From positions 109,603,706 to 109,667,705 of the forward strand of contig NC_067283.1 of the NCBI RefSeq assembly GCF_020740795.1: a stretch of DNA of 64,000 bases, in the 5' to 3' direction. Positions 61,101-64,000 of this stretch are shown one piece after another. Below the pieces are notes generated by a model that saw only the letters and a list, made by a program, of their open reading frames with translations, had not been told where the DNA came from and ran no database searches. A program made the translations under genes and the position numbers. The stretch is from Apus apus. Its lineage: Eukaryota; Chordata; Aves; Apodiformes; Apodidae. Each line of letters starts with the position of its first letter. The first letter of the stretch is position 1.

Positions 61101-63805
61101 ACGGTTGTAAAAGTCCTTTTCATTTTAAATGTAATGATTCTGAAAAGTAAAGCAAATAATATTTTCCCTTCTGGTTTTATGTGCCACTGGAGCCTTTTGG
61201 AATTTAATCTGCCCCCAGAAGGATGCCATGTGCTTGGCATGTTGTAGTCCCATCTTGTCACAAGGAGACTTTGGTGCACATGCAACTACTGTGACAACAG
61301 AACTGCATTGCTAGCAGGAAGGTGTGCAGCTACAGGGATGCTCTATGGCTGTCTATATGTAGGAGTTGCTCCAGGTGTTGGAGGCCTGGGCAACTGGGGC
61401 TGTAGTCAGCATGTGCCTCCAGCAAAGAACCTCAGCATTCATTCGGAAATGATGAAGATGTCACATAAAAATAGTGTCAATGTTTCACAGAGTTTGTGAA
61501 CTTTAAAGTTAATTTTTCAGATTTAGTCTTACTTCTCCCCCTCCTTGATTGGCTAAAATGTGTTCCTGAGTATAAGTATACACATTTAAGACTCAGATTA
61601 AAGAGAAGTTTATCTTAAACATTTTATGCGAGTAGGCCAGCTGAAGGTAAGTTCAGACAATTGCAGAACACTAGTAATTTTCAAGCTTAAAGGATGTGAA
61701 GTCTTAAAATCTCTCTAAACCAAATTTCCATTCAGAACTTAATGAATTCTGATAAATAAGGCTATGAGTATGTATGCTGCAGACAAAAAAAAAAAGACTA
61801 GTGTGTGTGGTAAGAGAATTATGCTATTTAGGATTGAAGAAGTACAACTATATTTCTGTAAGCAAAAGCCTACATAATGTGATTGAAGCTGACTTGCAAA
61901 TAGTGTTGTTTTAATAACTGAAGCATTTGTCTCATCTTCAAAAAAAAAACAATCAACCACATCAAACCCCCCAAAACAGGTACTTTCAACATATGTATGG
62001 CAAAGTCTTGCATTCCTTGATTTCTGCTGAAAAATCTTGAGCATATTATAGTTTGCATCTTACAAGGCAGGATGTCCTTTTGGGAATCTTGCCCTGAAAT
62101 ACTGTTTTTCTTTAAGTAGTCTAGCTGCTGCAGTATGTGATATGAAGCTGCCAGTATCACTAAAGTAAGAATGAGTCTGCCTATCTGAAGTAAAATAGGA
62201 CTTGAAAAAAAACACCCAACCAAACAGCCCTCCTCCTCAAAACATCCTCCCCCCTGTCCCTGCAAAACCCCACAGTATTACTTTATTTTTGATTCTACTT
62301 TGCTTAACTAGTAGCAATTGGGTAATACTACTATGTAGATGCTACAAGCTCAGTTCTTACCAGCTGAATTTCTCTTGTCCAAGTGGGATCTCTGAGAGCT
62401 GAAAAGCAAGCAAAACCATAGTGTATTACAAGTTTAGTAAGCAAAATATCTGTATTGACTGGGTGAGGAGTTCTAATTAATTAATTGTTTTTATGGTTGT
62501 GGAGGGGAGGAAGGGAAGAGAATTGGATGCTTTCCTACCATGACAAGGCTGTACTTTATTTAAAGATACGTGCACGTAGGCATGCAGAGAGTTCTCATCC
62601 AAACAATTTTGGAAGTCCTGGGAGTAGAGAGCGCAAGGGCTAAGAAGCTGTTCTAGTTGCATGTTAGATCATCTAAGGGTTAGCATGAAACCCAGAGGTT
62701 TGTATTTAAGGACAAACTCAACTTGAGTAAATAAAAAAGCTTCCTTCTCTACAGAGAGAGGGAGGGAGTGCTCCCCTGCACACATGCTCCAAGTTGGACA
62801 GCTGGTGGGTCTGCAAGTGGCATGATTGCTTTGGCAAGGTGGCCAATCCAAGCTAATCAATCAGCAGACTTGGGTGGGTTTGAGCTCCAGAACAGCTGGC
62901 ATCTGTTATTGAATTGAATGAAGTAGTGCATACCTTGAAATGCAGAGATTATTTATTTATTTTTCTTTAATCCTATGAACTATTAATTCCTCTCCCTTTT
63001 CAAGTTTACCTAACACAAGTAGAGGTTGTTTCTAAGGATTTTTTGTGTTGAATGTTTTTTGGAGGTGAGTGAAAATAAATATATGCAGTATATCTCTCAC
63101 TTGCTTAAAATTTTTATGAAGATTCAAATTGTACTGGGAAAAGAAAGAACATCAGTGAACTGACAGCATTCTGTCCACTTGGATATAAGATGTTTCAGAA
63201 TGGCAATACTGAGTGCTGGGTTCGGGTACTACAGCATAAAGAAATTTGAGTGTCTTGCTTGTGTAATCATTAATTGAGATTTTGAATTAAGAATACACCC
63301 AATTCACAGAACTTGTTAACTTCAACTTTGAGTACTAAAACAAATTCATAAGCCAGTTCTGATCAGTATTTTCTCTTAATCAGAAATGGCAAAGCTGATG
63401 AGCAGAGAAACCAGGAGCCAGGCTCCTGTTAAGACTGCATTGACACTATGATGCATTCTCCATAAAAAAGCTTAACTTTTACACAGTGCTATCTATAGGG
63501 GCCATTAGTGTTTCAAGGCCGAGTGTTGGAATCTGTCAAAAATGTCCAGAAAGACAGGAGAAGATGCTACAAAATACGTTTTTTCAGGAGGGACTGCAGA
63601 ACTGTCTGAAGCTCCCATAAAGAGAACCAAGACCTTTAAGATTCTGTATATCGTAATTAATCTAGGTGTTTTGTTTTCAAATTAGATGCAACAATTGGAG
63701 TTAGCACAAATGCAACAAAGAGAAGCCAACCTCACAGCTTTGGCAGCCATTGGACCAAGGAAGAAGAGACCACTGGATTTGTCCAACGTTGGATCTGGGT
63801 TAGAG
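1206..63805 (+). CDS. TAF4B: TAF4B, TFIID subunit 4B (14 coding exons, 3' end outside window)
   Basis: TAF4B is a nuclear TFIID subunit, a paralog of TAF4, with roles known in germ cells and gonads of mammals. The CDS joins 1206-1500, 17896-18044, 18785-18892, 23107-23274, 23380-23502, 26302-26391, 29442-30020, 35142-35277, 35855-35960, 41084-41253, 43992-44122, 49546-49671, 50700-50756 and 63686-63805. All junctions are GT-AG, phases fit, and 786 codons read without a stop. The product has a TAFH domain (about residues 242-335), a KPV-repeat region (about 350-495), a TAF12-binding histone-fold region (about 590-680) and a charged helical tail. TAF4B rather than TAF4 is supported by the short N-terminus, MGQNVKNLV and QSFIQQC in TAFH, and NYIISSDTR in exon 12. 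The human protein is about 860 residues, so roughly 50 C-terminal residues lie beyond the window. The exact start (1206 or 1239) is uncertain. Confidence 0.96.
2168..2247. repeat. T/G-rich low-complexity tract
   Basis: Runs of T broken by G (GGTTTTTTGTGG, then 13-14 T, then GTTGTTGTTTTC) form a simple-sequence stretch about 80 nt long near the 5' end of intron 1. No function is indicated. Confidence 0.7.
3519..3541. repeat. Poly-A / GAAA simple repeat
   Basis: Fifteen A residues are followed by GAAAGAAAG. It could be a retroelement tail remnant, but no recognisable body precedes it. Confidence 0.6.
3935..3998 (-). mobile_element. CR1 LINE 3'-end fragment
   Basis: The + strand reads CAGAATCACTTA twice, then TTGGAAAAGACCTTCAAGAT and TCATCAAGTCCAACCATG. 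This is the reverse complement of a typical avian CR1 3' end with its octamer-like tail. Only the last 60 or so nt are recognisable. It lies in intron 1 in antisense orientation. Confidence 0.75.
13167..13196. repeat. 30-nt T homopolymer
   Basis: Thirty consecutive T residues follow TTTTTCC and are followed by AG. It looks like a polypyrimidine tract plus AG, but no exon-like frame with a family match follows. It is likely slippage-prone and variable in length. Confidence 0.85.
13871..13910. repeat. AT-rich simple sequence
   Basis: TATATTAAAAATATATATAA and a similar continuation form a 40-nt A/T-only patch just upstream of the large CR1 insertion. No other feature is visible. Confidence 0.7.
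13994..15108 (-). mobile_element. CR1 LINE, 5'-truncated, reverse-transcriptase region to 3' tail
   Basis: The + strand begins GAATCATAGAATCATAGAAT, the reverse complement of the CR1 tail. On the minus strand, 15043-14678 encodes a reverse-transcriptase piece with [11 protein letters not shown] and the catalytic FADDTKL (family YADD box), ending in a stop after MDREQS. In the same frame, 14626-14225 continues with the usual CR1 C-terminus ([33 protein letters not shown]). The copy is about 1.1 kb, truncated at its 5' side and interrupted by stops, hence inactive. It lies antisense to TAF4B in intron 1. Confidence 0.95.
15164..15408. mobile_element. LTR-like element with TGTC...GACA termini (putative solo LTR)
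   Basis: The 245-nt block starts TGTCACAGTTTGACTCAGG and ends CTCAAACCACGACA, forming imperfect inverted termini of 13-14 nt. The flanks AACCT and AGCCT could be a 5-nt target duplication with one mismatch. The start resembles bird endogenous-retrovirus LTRs beginning TGT(Y)RYRGTTTRA, from memory. No polyadenylation or coding part is evident, and the A-rich interior is degraded. A nonautonomous DNA transposon is the alternative. Confidence 0.5.
17896..18044 (+). CDS. TAF4B: TAF4B exon 2
   Basis: The exon is 149 nt, entering in phase 1 and leaving in phase 0. It is bounded by TTTTTTCTCCAACAG and CAG|GTAACT. It encodes residues 99-148, starting [19 protein letters not shown], the strongly conserved segment shared by TAF4 and TAF4B, followed by a Gln/Ser/Thr/Pro-rich stretch ending TIRICAVQ. 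This belongs to the low-complexity region that in TAF4 proteins contacts activators. The open frame runs past the donor into intron 2, but the protein match stops at the splice site. Confidence 0.95.
18045..18784 (+). other. TAF4B: TAF4B intron 2
   Basis: This 740-nt intron joins exons 2 and 3 in phase 0. I see no repeat or additional exon. The long pyrimidine tract at its end supports the unusual GAAG acceptor. Confidence 0.9.
18785..18892 (+). CDS. TAF4B: TAF4B exon 3
   Basis: The exon is 108 nt, phase 0 to 0, encoding residues 149-184: [18 protein letters not shown] and a Thr/Ala/Val-rich tail. The pattern KVAxTPVKxL is shared with mammalian TAF4B. The acceptor reads TTTTTTTTCTCCGAAG, with A at -3 instead of the usual pyrimidine, after a long pyrimidine tract. 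The donor is CAG|GTACGT. Being in phase at both ends, it could be skipped without a frameshift. Confidence 0.92.
18893..23106 (+). other. TAF4B: TAF4B intron 3
   Basis: This 4.2-kb phase-0 intron is unique AT-rich sequence apart from a short CA microsatellite (21714-21729). I see no recognisable mobile element or exon. Confidence 0.85.
21714..21729. repeat. Short (CA)n microsatellite
   Basis: Eight AC/CA dinucleotides lie in intron 3, directly after a G-rich run. It is short and probably only mildly variable. Confidence 0.8.
23107..23274 (+). CDS. TAF4B: TAF4B exon 4
   Basis: The exon is 168 nt, phase 0 to 0, encoding residues 185-240. It starts [20 protein letters not shown] and ends APTSTST. 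The acceptor is TTTTCAG and the donor ACA|GTAAGG. The peptide is Thr/Val/Pro/Ala-rich, without a folded domain, and is the last linker piece before the TAFH domain. [10 protein letters not shown] resembles the human segment around VTTLKPSSL, but this part of the family is poorly conserved, so the call rests mainly on position, frame and splice sites. Confidence 0.9.
23275..23379 (+). other. TAF4B: TAF4B intron 4 (105 nt)
   Basis: This is the shortest intron of the gene, with donor GTAAGG and acceptor CATGCTAG. It separates the Thr-rich linker exon from the first TAFH exon. Its length is not a multiple that would hide retention: in-frame stops such as TAA follow soon after the donor. Confidence 0.9.
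23380..23502 (+). CDS. TAF4B: TAF4B exon 5 (TAFH domain, first part)
   Basis: The exon is 123 nt, phase 0 to 0, residues 241-281. It follows a 105-nt intron ending CATGCTAG and has the donor TTG|GTGAGA. It encodes [20 protein letters not shown] followed by [13 protein letters not shown]. This is the first half of the TAFH (NHR1) domain, a helical module that binds hydrophobic peptide motifs of activators and of RUNX1-ETO-type partners. The near identity to mammalian TAF4B, including MGQNVK where TAF4 differs, is the best single piece of evidence for the paralog. Confidence 0.98.
23503..26301 (+). other. TAF4B: TAF4B intron 5
   Basis: This 2.8-kb phase-0 intron lies inside the TAFH coding region. 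It contains a plus-strand CR1 copy at about 25372-25948 and a G9-A8 run near 26239. I see nothing else recognisable. Confidence 0.85.
25372..25948 (+). mobile_element. CR1 LINE 3' fragment (C-terminal ORF2 part)
   Basis: The open frame 25388-25858 encodes the CR1 C-terminal region: [40 protein letters not shown] and [20 protein letters not shown] are recognisable. It ends with a degenerate 3' tail around CCTTCCAACTCTGACAATTC. The copy is 5'-truncated and lacks the RT catalytic core. The open reading frame of more than 150 codons suggests a fairly young insertion. It is in sense orientation in intron 5. Confidence 0.92.
26302..26391 (+). CDS. TAF4B: TAF4B exon 6 (TAFH domain, middle)
   Basis: The exon is 90 nt, phase 0 to 0, residues 282-311: [20 protein letters not shown], then [10 protein letters not shown]. 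The acceptor is TTCCTCTTAG and the donor AAG|GTAAGT. It supplies the central helices of [16 protein letters not shown] is a family signature found in both TAF4 and TAF4B. In-frame skipping would remove the middle of the domain. Confidence 0.98.
26392..29441 (+). other. TAF4B: TAF4B intron 6
   Basis: This 3.05-kb phase-0 intron contains a locally GC-richer stretch (about 27290-27800) with overlapping open frames but no recognised protein. A short TGTGTGTGTG run lies near 27418. No CR1 tail is visible. Confidence 0.85.
29442..30020 (+). CDS. TAF4B: TAF4B exon 7 (end of TAFH, KPV-repeat region)
   Basis: This is the largest coding exon in the window: 579 nt, phase 0 to 0, residues 312-504. It opens with [20 protein letters not shown], the last TAFH helix, and then becomes a long Ser/Thr/Ala/Val/Pro-rich tract with recurring KPV or KPL motifs roughly every 20-30 residues. 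It ends [15 protein letters not shown] (VVKVKQL before the junction). The acceptor is TTTTCTTCTAG and the donor TTG|GTAAGA. Mammalian TAF4B has a comparable KPV-bearing region, so the composition is a family trait, although the sequence itself is divergent. Confidence 0.97.
33169..33220. repeat. Tandem 16-mer abutting a 23-nt palindrome
   Basis: TTGCCCTGTTCTCTTG (33169-33184) is followed directly by TTGCCCTGTTCTGTTG (33185-33200). The end of the second copy overlaps a perfect inverted repeat, TTGCAAGTCCC / GGGACTTGCAA, with a 1-nt centre (33198-33220). Confidence 0.9.
33507..33553. repeat. 18-nt direct repeat, 29-nt period
   Basis: GGTAAATAGTTTATCCAA occurs at 33507-33524 and again at 33536-33553. 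This is a simple local duplication within intron 7, with no terminal structure of a mobile element. Confidence 0.9.
35142..35277 (+). CDS. TAF4B: TAF4B exon 8
   Basis: The exon is 136 nt, phase 0 to 1, with acceptor TTCCACTTCCAG and donor GCAG|GTACAG. It encodes [20 protein letters not shown] and ends [19 protein letters not shown], the MPLNT motif and TSQFP match mammalian TAF4B. It is a low-complexity linker between the KPV region and the histone-fold region. The preceding exon ends KQL, so the junction reads KQLVVQQP. Confidence 0.95.
35278..35854 (+). other. TAF4B: TAF4B intron 8
   Basis: This 577-nt phase-1 intron consists of unique sequence with no repeat or extra exon seen. Confidence 0.9.
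35855..35960 (+). CDS. TAF4B: TAF4B exon 9
   Basis: The exon is 106 nt, phase 1 to 2, with acceptor TTTTGTTGTAG and donor TTCAG|GTAAAA. It encodes [20 protein letters not shown] and ends [10 protein letters not shown]. The segment ILKQITLPG(N/H)KILSLQASP is almost identical to mammalian TAF4B. It leads into the conserved acidic FR(D/E)EDxIND motif completed by exon 10. Confidence 0.97.
35961..41083 (+). other. TAF4B: TAF4B intron 9
   Basis: This 5.1-kb phase-2 intron ends in the tandem acceptor TTTAGCAG. It contains one internally deleted plus-strand CR1 (about 39341-39791). Otherwise it is unique AT-rich sequence. Confidence 0.88.
39341..39791 (+). mobile_element. CR1 LINE with internal deletion
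   Basis: 39341-39420 resembles the N-terminal side of the CR1 reverse transcriptase (AACTGGAAAAGGGGAAATGT, then ATTTTCAAAAAGGAAAA). From 39421 the sequence jumps to the 3' part (GAGAAGAGAAGGCTCTGGGA) and ends AACCCAAACCATTTTATGAT plus TCTAT. The reverse-transcriptase core between the two is missing. The element is in sense orientation. Confidence 0.88.
41084..41253 (+). CDS. TAF4B: TAF4B exon 10 (histone-fold region, first part)
   Basis: The exon is 170 nt, phase 2 to 1. It encodes [20 protein letters not shown] and then [19 protein letters not shown] and [10 protein letters not shown]. This is the start of the TAF4-type histone fold, which pairs with TAF12 inside TFIID. The acceptor is a tandem TAGCAG: use of the first AG (exon from 41081) would add one Ser before Arg-585 without changing the frame; the second AG gives the family-typical SFRE. 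The donor is ATAG|GTGAGA. The Trp in ENACIW replaces the Leu seen in mammals. Confidence 0.98.
41254..43991 (+). other. TAF4B: TAF4B intron 10
   Basis: This 2.7-kb phase-1 intron contains an ATT microsatellite (42571-42596) and a locally GC-rich patch (about 43100-43560). The open frames in that patch begin mostly at non-ATG codons and match nothing I know. Confidence 0.85.
42571..42596. repeat. (ATT)n microsatellite
   Basis: ATTATTATTATTTATTATTA and a further ATTATTA form about nine trinucleotide units with one inserted T. Confidence 0.85.
43992..44122 (+). CDS. TAF4B: TAF4B exon 11 (histone-fold region, second part)
   Basis: The exon is 131 nt, phase 1 to 0, with acceptor GCTTCCACAG and donor AAG|GTAAAG. 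It encodes [20 protein letters not shown] followed by [18 protein letters not shown]. This is the second main helix of the TAF4 histone fold, and [13 protein letters not shown] is nearly invariant in TAF4B. Residues about 642-685. Confidence 0.98.
44743..44759. repeat. T17 homopolymer
   Basis: Seventeen T residues lie in intron 11. No adjacent acceptor-exon structure fits TAF4B. Confidence 0.8.
48519..48683 (+). mobile_element. CR1 LINE 3'-end fragment
   Basis: The sequence runs from TGCCCAGGGAAGCTGTGGCT through CACGGCCAGGTTCAACGGGG and ends AACCATTCTGTAATTCTT, the standard last 165 nt or so of an avian CR1. It is heavily 5'-truncated and in sense orientation. Confidence 0.92.
49546..49671 (+). 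CDS. TAF4B: TAF4B exon 12
   Basis: The exon is 126 nt, phase 0 to 0, with acceptor TTCTGTTTTTCAG and donor AAG|GTAAGA. It encodes [20 protein letters not shown] and then [18 protein letters not shown]. The sequence is a long charged helix, likely coiled coil, conserved in both paralogs; NYI(I/L)xSDTR marks TAF4B. The AT-rich intronic stretch upstream keeps only a short pyrimidine tract before the acceptor. Confidence 0.98.
49672..50699 (+). other. TAF4B: TAF4B intron 12
   Basis: This 1.03-kb phase-0 intron lies between exons 12 and 13. It holds short A-runs near 49915-49930 and a T-run near 50281. No mobile element is recognised. Confidence 0.9.
50700..50756 (+). CDS. TAF4B: TAF4B exon 13 (57-nt micro-exon)
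   Basis: This small exon has 19 codons, phase 0 to 0: [19 protein letters not shown]. The acceptor is CCTTTGGTAG, after TTTTTCCTTTTCC, and the donor GAG|GTAGGA. The motif [19 protein letters not shown] is practically invariant between TAF4 and TAF4B, so the exon is secure in spite of its size. Skipping would keep the frame. Confidence 0.98.
50757..63685 (+). other. TAF4B: TAF4B intron 13
   Basis: At 12.9 kb this is the second largest intron, phase 0. It carries one recognisable mobile element, a 0.9-kb CR1 at about 57966-58870. Several AT-rich unique stretches (51861-51990, 55015-55180, 56185-56345) have the motif-dense look of conserved noncoding DNA. I see no coding exon of another gene on either strand. 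Confidence 0.88.
57966..58870 (+). mobile_element. CR1 LINE, 5'-truncated, from the RT catalytic region to the 3' tail
   Basis: The copy begins at KFAKDTK, where the family catalytic box FADD has a Lys for the first Asp. It continues through [20 protein letters not shown] and [12 protein letters not shown]. It then runs into the C-terminal part ([18 protein letters not shown]) with frame breaks and ends CAAACCATTTTATGATTCTA. Open frames at 58002-58385 and 58426-58692 are fragments of the one decayed ORF2. It cannot be active. Confidence 0.95.
63686..63805 (+). CDS. TAF4B: TAF4B exon 14 (last coding exon in window)
   Basis: The exon is 120 nt, phase 0 to 0, residues 747-786. It encodes [20 protein letters not shown] and continues [20 protein letters not shown]. 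The segment [15 protein letters not shown] is a TAF4-family hallmark; the basic RKKR could act as a nuclear localisation signal. The acceptor is TTTTCAAATTAG and the donor GAG|GTATGG. The conserved C-terminus (IxRxxLRDLIFC type) is not found in the remaining 195 nt, so at least one further exon lies downstream. Confidence 0.97.
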
Positions 63806-64000
63806 GTATGGAGATGGCTTGCAATTATTTATATGATGGTGTTGTATCTTCTTACTGAATTATCTTTATCTTTCCCTGTAGGAAGAAGTGAGAATTCTCT
63901 TACATTAAATGACAGCTTACAGACTGTAGGAAAACTAGTTTGTGTGATAGATACTTGAAAGGATTGTTTCTGGTAAATTTGATGGGGATGTTTAATTGTG
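63806..64000 (+). other. TAF4B: Start of TAF4B intron 14
   Basis: The intron begins GTATGG and runs to the window end. A strong-looking acceptor (TATCTTTATCTTTCCCTGTAG, ending at 63881) lies inside, but what follows does not match the TAF4B C-terminus and hits a stop after eight codons. I treat it as intronic. Confidence 0.75.

Noticed and set aside
1..64000. TAF4 instead of TAF4B
   Set aside because: The N-terminus is short, and TAFH (MGQNVK, QSFIQQC) and exon 12 (NYIISSDTR) follow the TAF4B pattern; TAF4 differs at these places.
1..64000. CRISPR arrays, operons, prophage or other microbial systems
   Set aside because: Spliced exons, CpG island and CR1 elements show vertebrate nuclear DNA; no regular direct-repeat/spacer pattern was seen.

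Overview
The window is vertebrate nuclear DNA, most likely from a bird. Small, clearly readable exons are scattered through tens of kilobases of AT-rich intron. The introns carry several degraded CR1 LINE copies ending in the avian-style octamer tail (variants of ATTCTATG). I cannot name the species; the CR1 mix and an LTR-like element are compatible with many birds.

Only one protein-coding gene is supported: TAF4B, the TAF4 paralog and subunit of the general transcription factor TFIID, on the + strand. Fourteen consecutive coding exons can be placed, from a CpG-island first exon (ATG at 1206, exon end 1500) to exon 14 (63686-63805). Every intron is GT-AG and the phases join without a break, giving 786 codons. 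The order is: Ala/Pro-rich N-terminus (exon 1), Ser/Thr/Gln/Val-rich linker (exons 2-4), TAFH/NHR1 domain (exons 5-7), a KPV-repeat low-complexity region (exon 7), a linker (exons 8-9), the histone-fold region that pairs with TAF12 (exons 10-11), and a charged helical C-terminal segment (exons 12-14). The last coding exon (about 50 residues in the human protein, from memory of the family) and the 3' UTR are not in the window.

Layout: 1-389 upstream flank; about 390-1560 CpG island, with a 38-bp C-rich tandem repeat, a CACGTG E-box, two upstream ORFs and exon 1; 1501-17895 large intron 1 with a minus-strand CR1 that still shows reverse-transcriptase motifs, followed by a 245-bp LTR-like element; 17896-30020 exons 2-7; 30021-44122 exons 8-11, with an internally deleted CR1 in intron 9; 44123-50756 exons 12-13; 50757-63685 the 12.9-kb intron 13, with a 0.9-kb CR1 and some unique AT-rich stretches that could be conserved noncoding elements; 63686-64000 exon 14 and the start of the last intron.

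I found no RNA gene, CRISPR array or bacterial-type feature, and no clear new biological system. The observations most worth checking are the two uORFs, the second of which overlaps the main start as ATGA; a NAGNAG acceptor at exon 10; a strong-looking acceptor 76 nt after exon 14 that would truncate the C-terminus; the promoter tandem repeat; and a compact tandem-repeat-plus-palindrome in intron 7.
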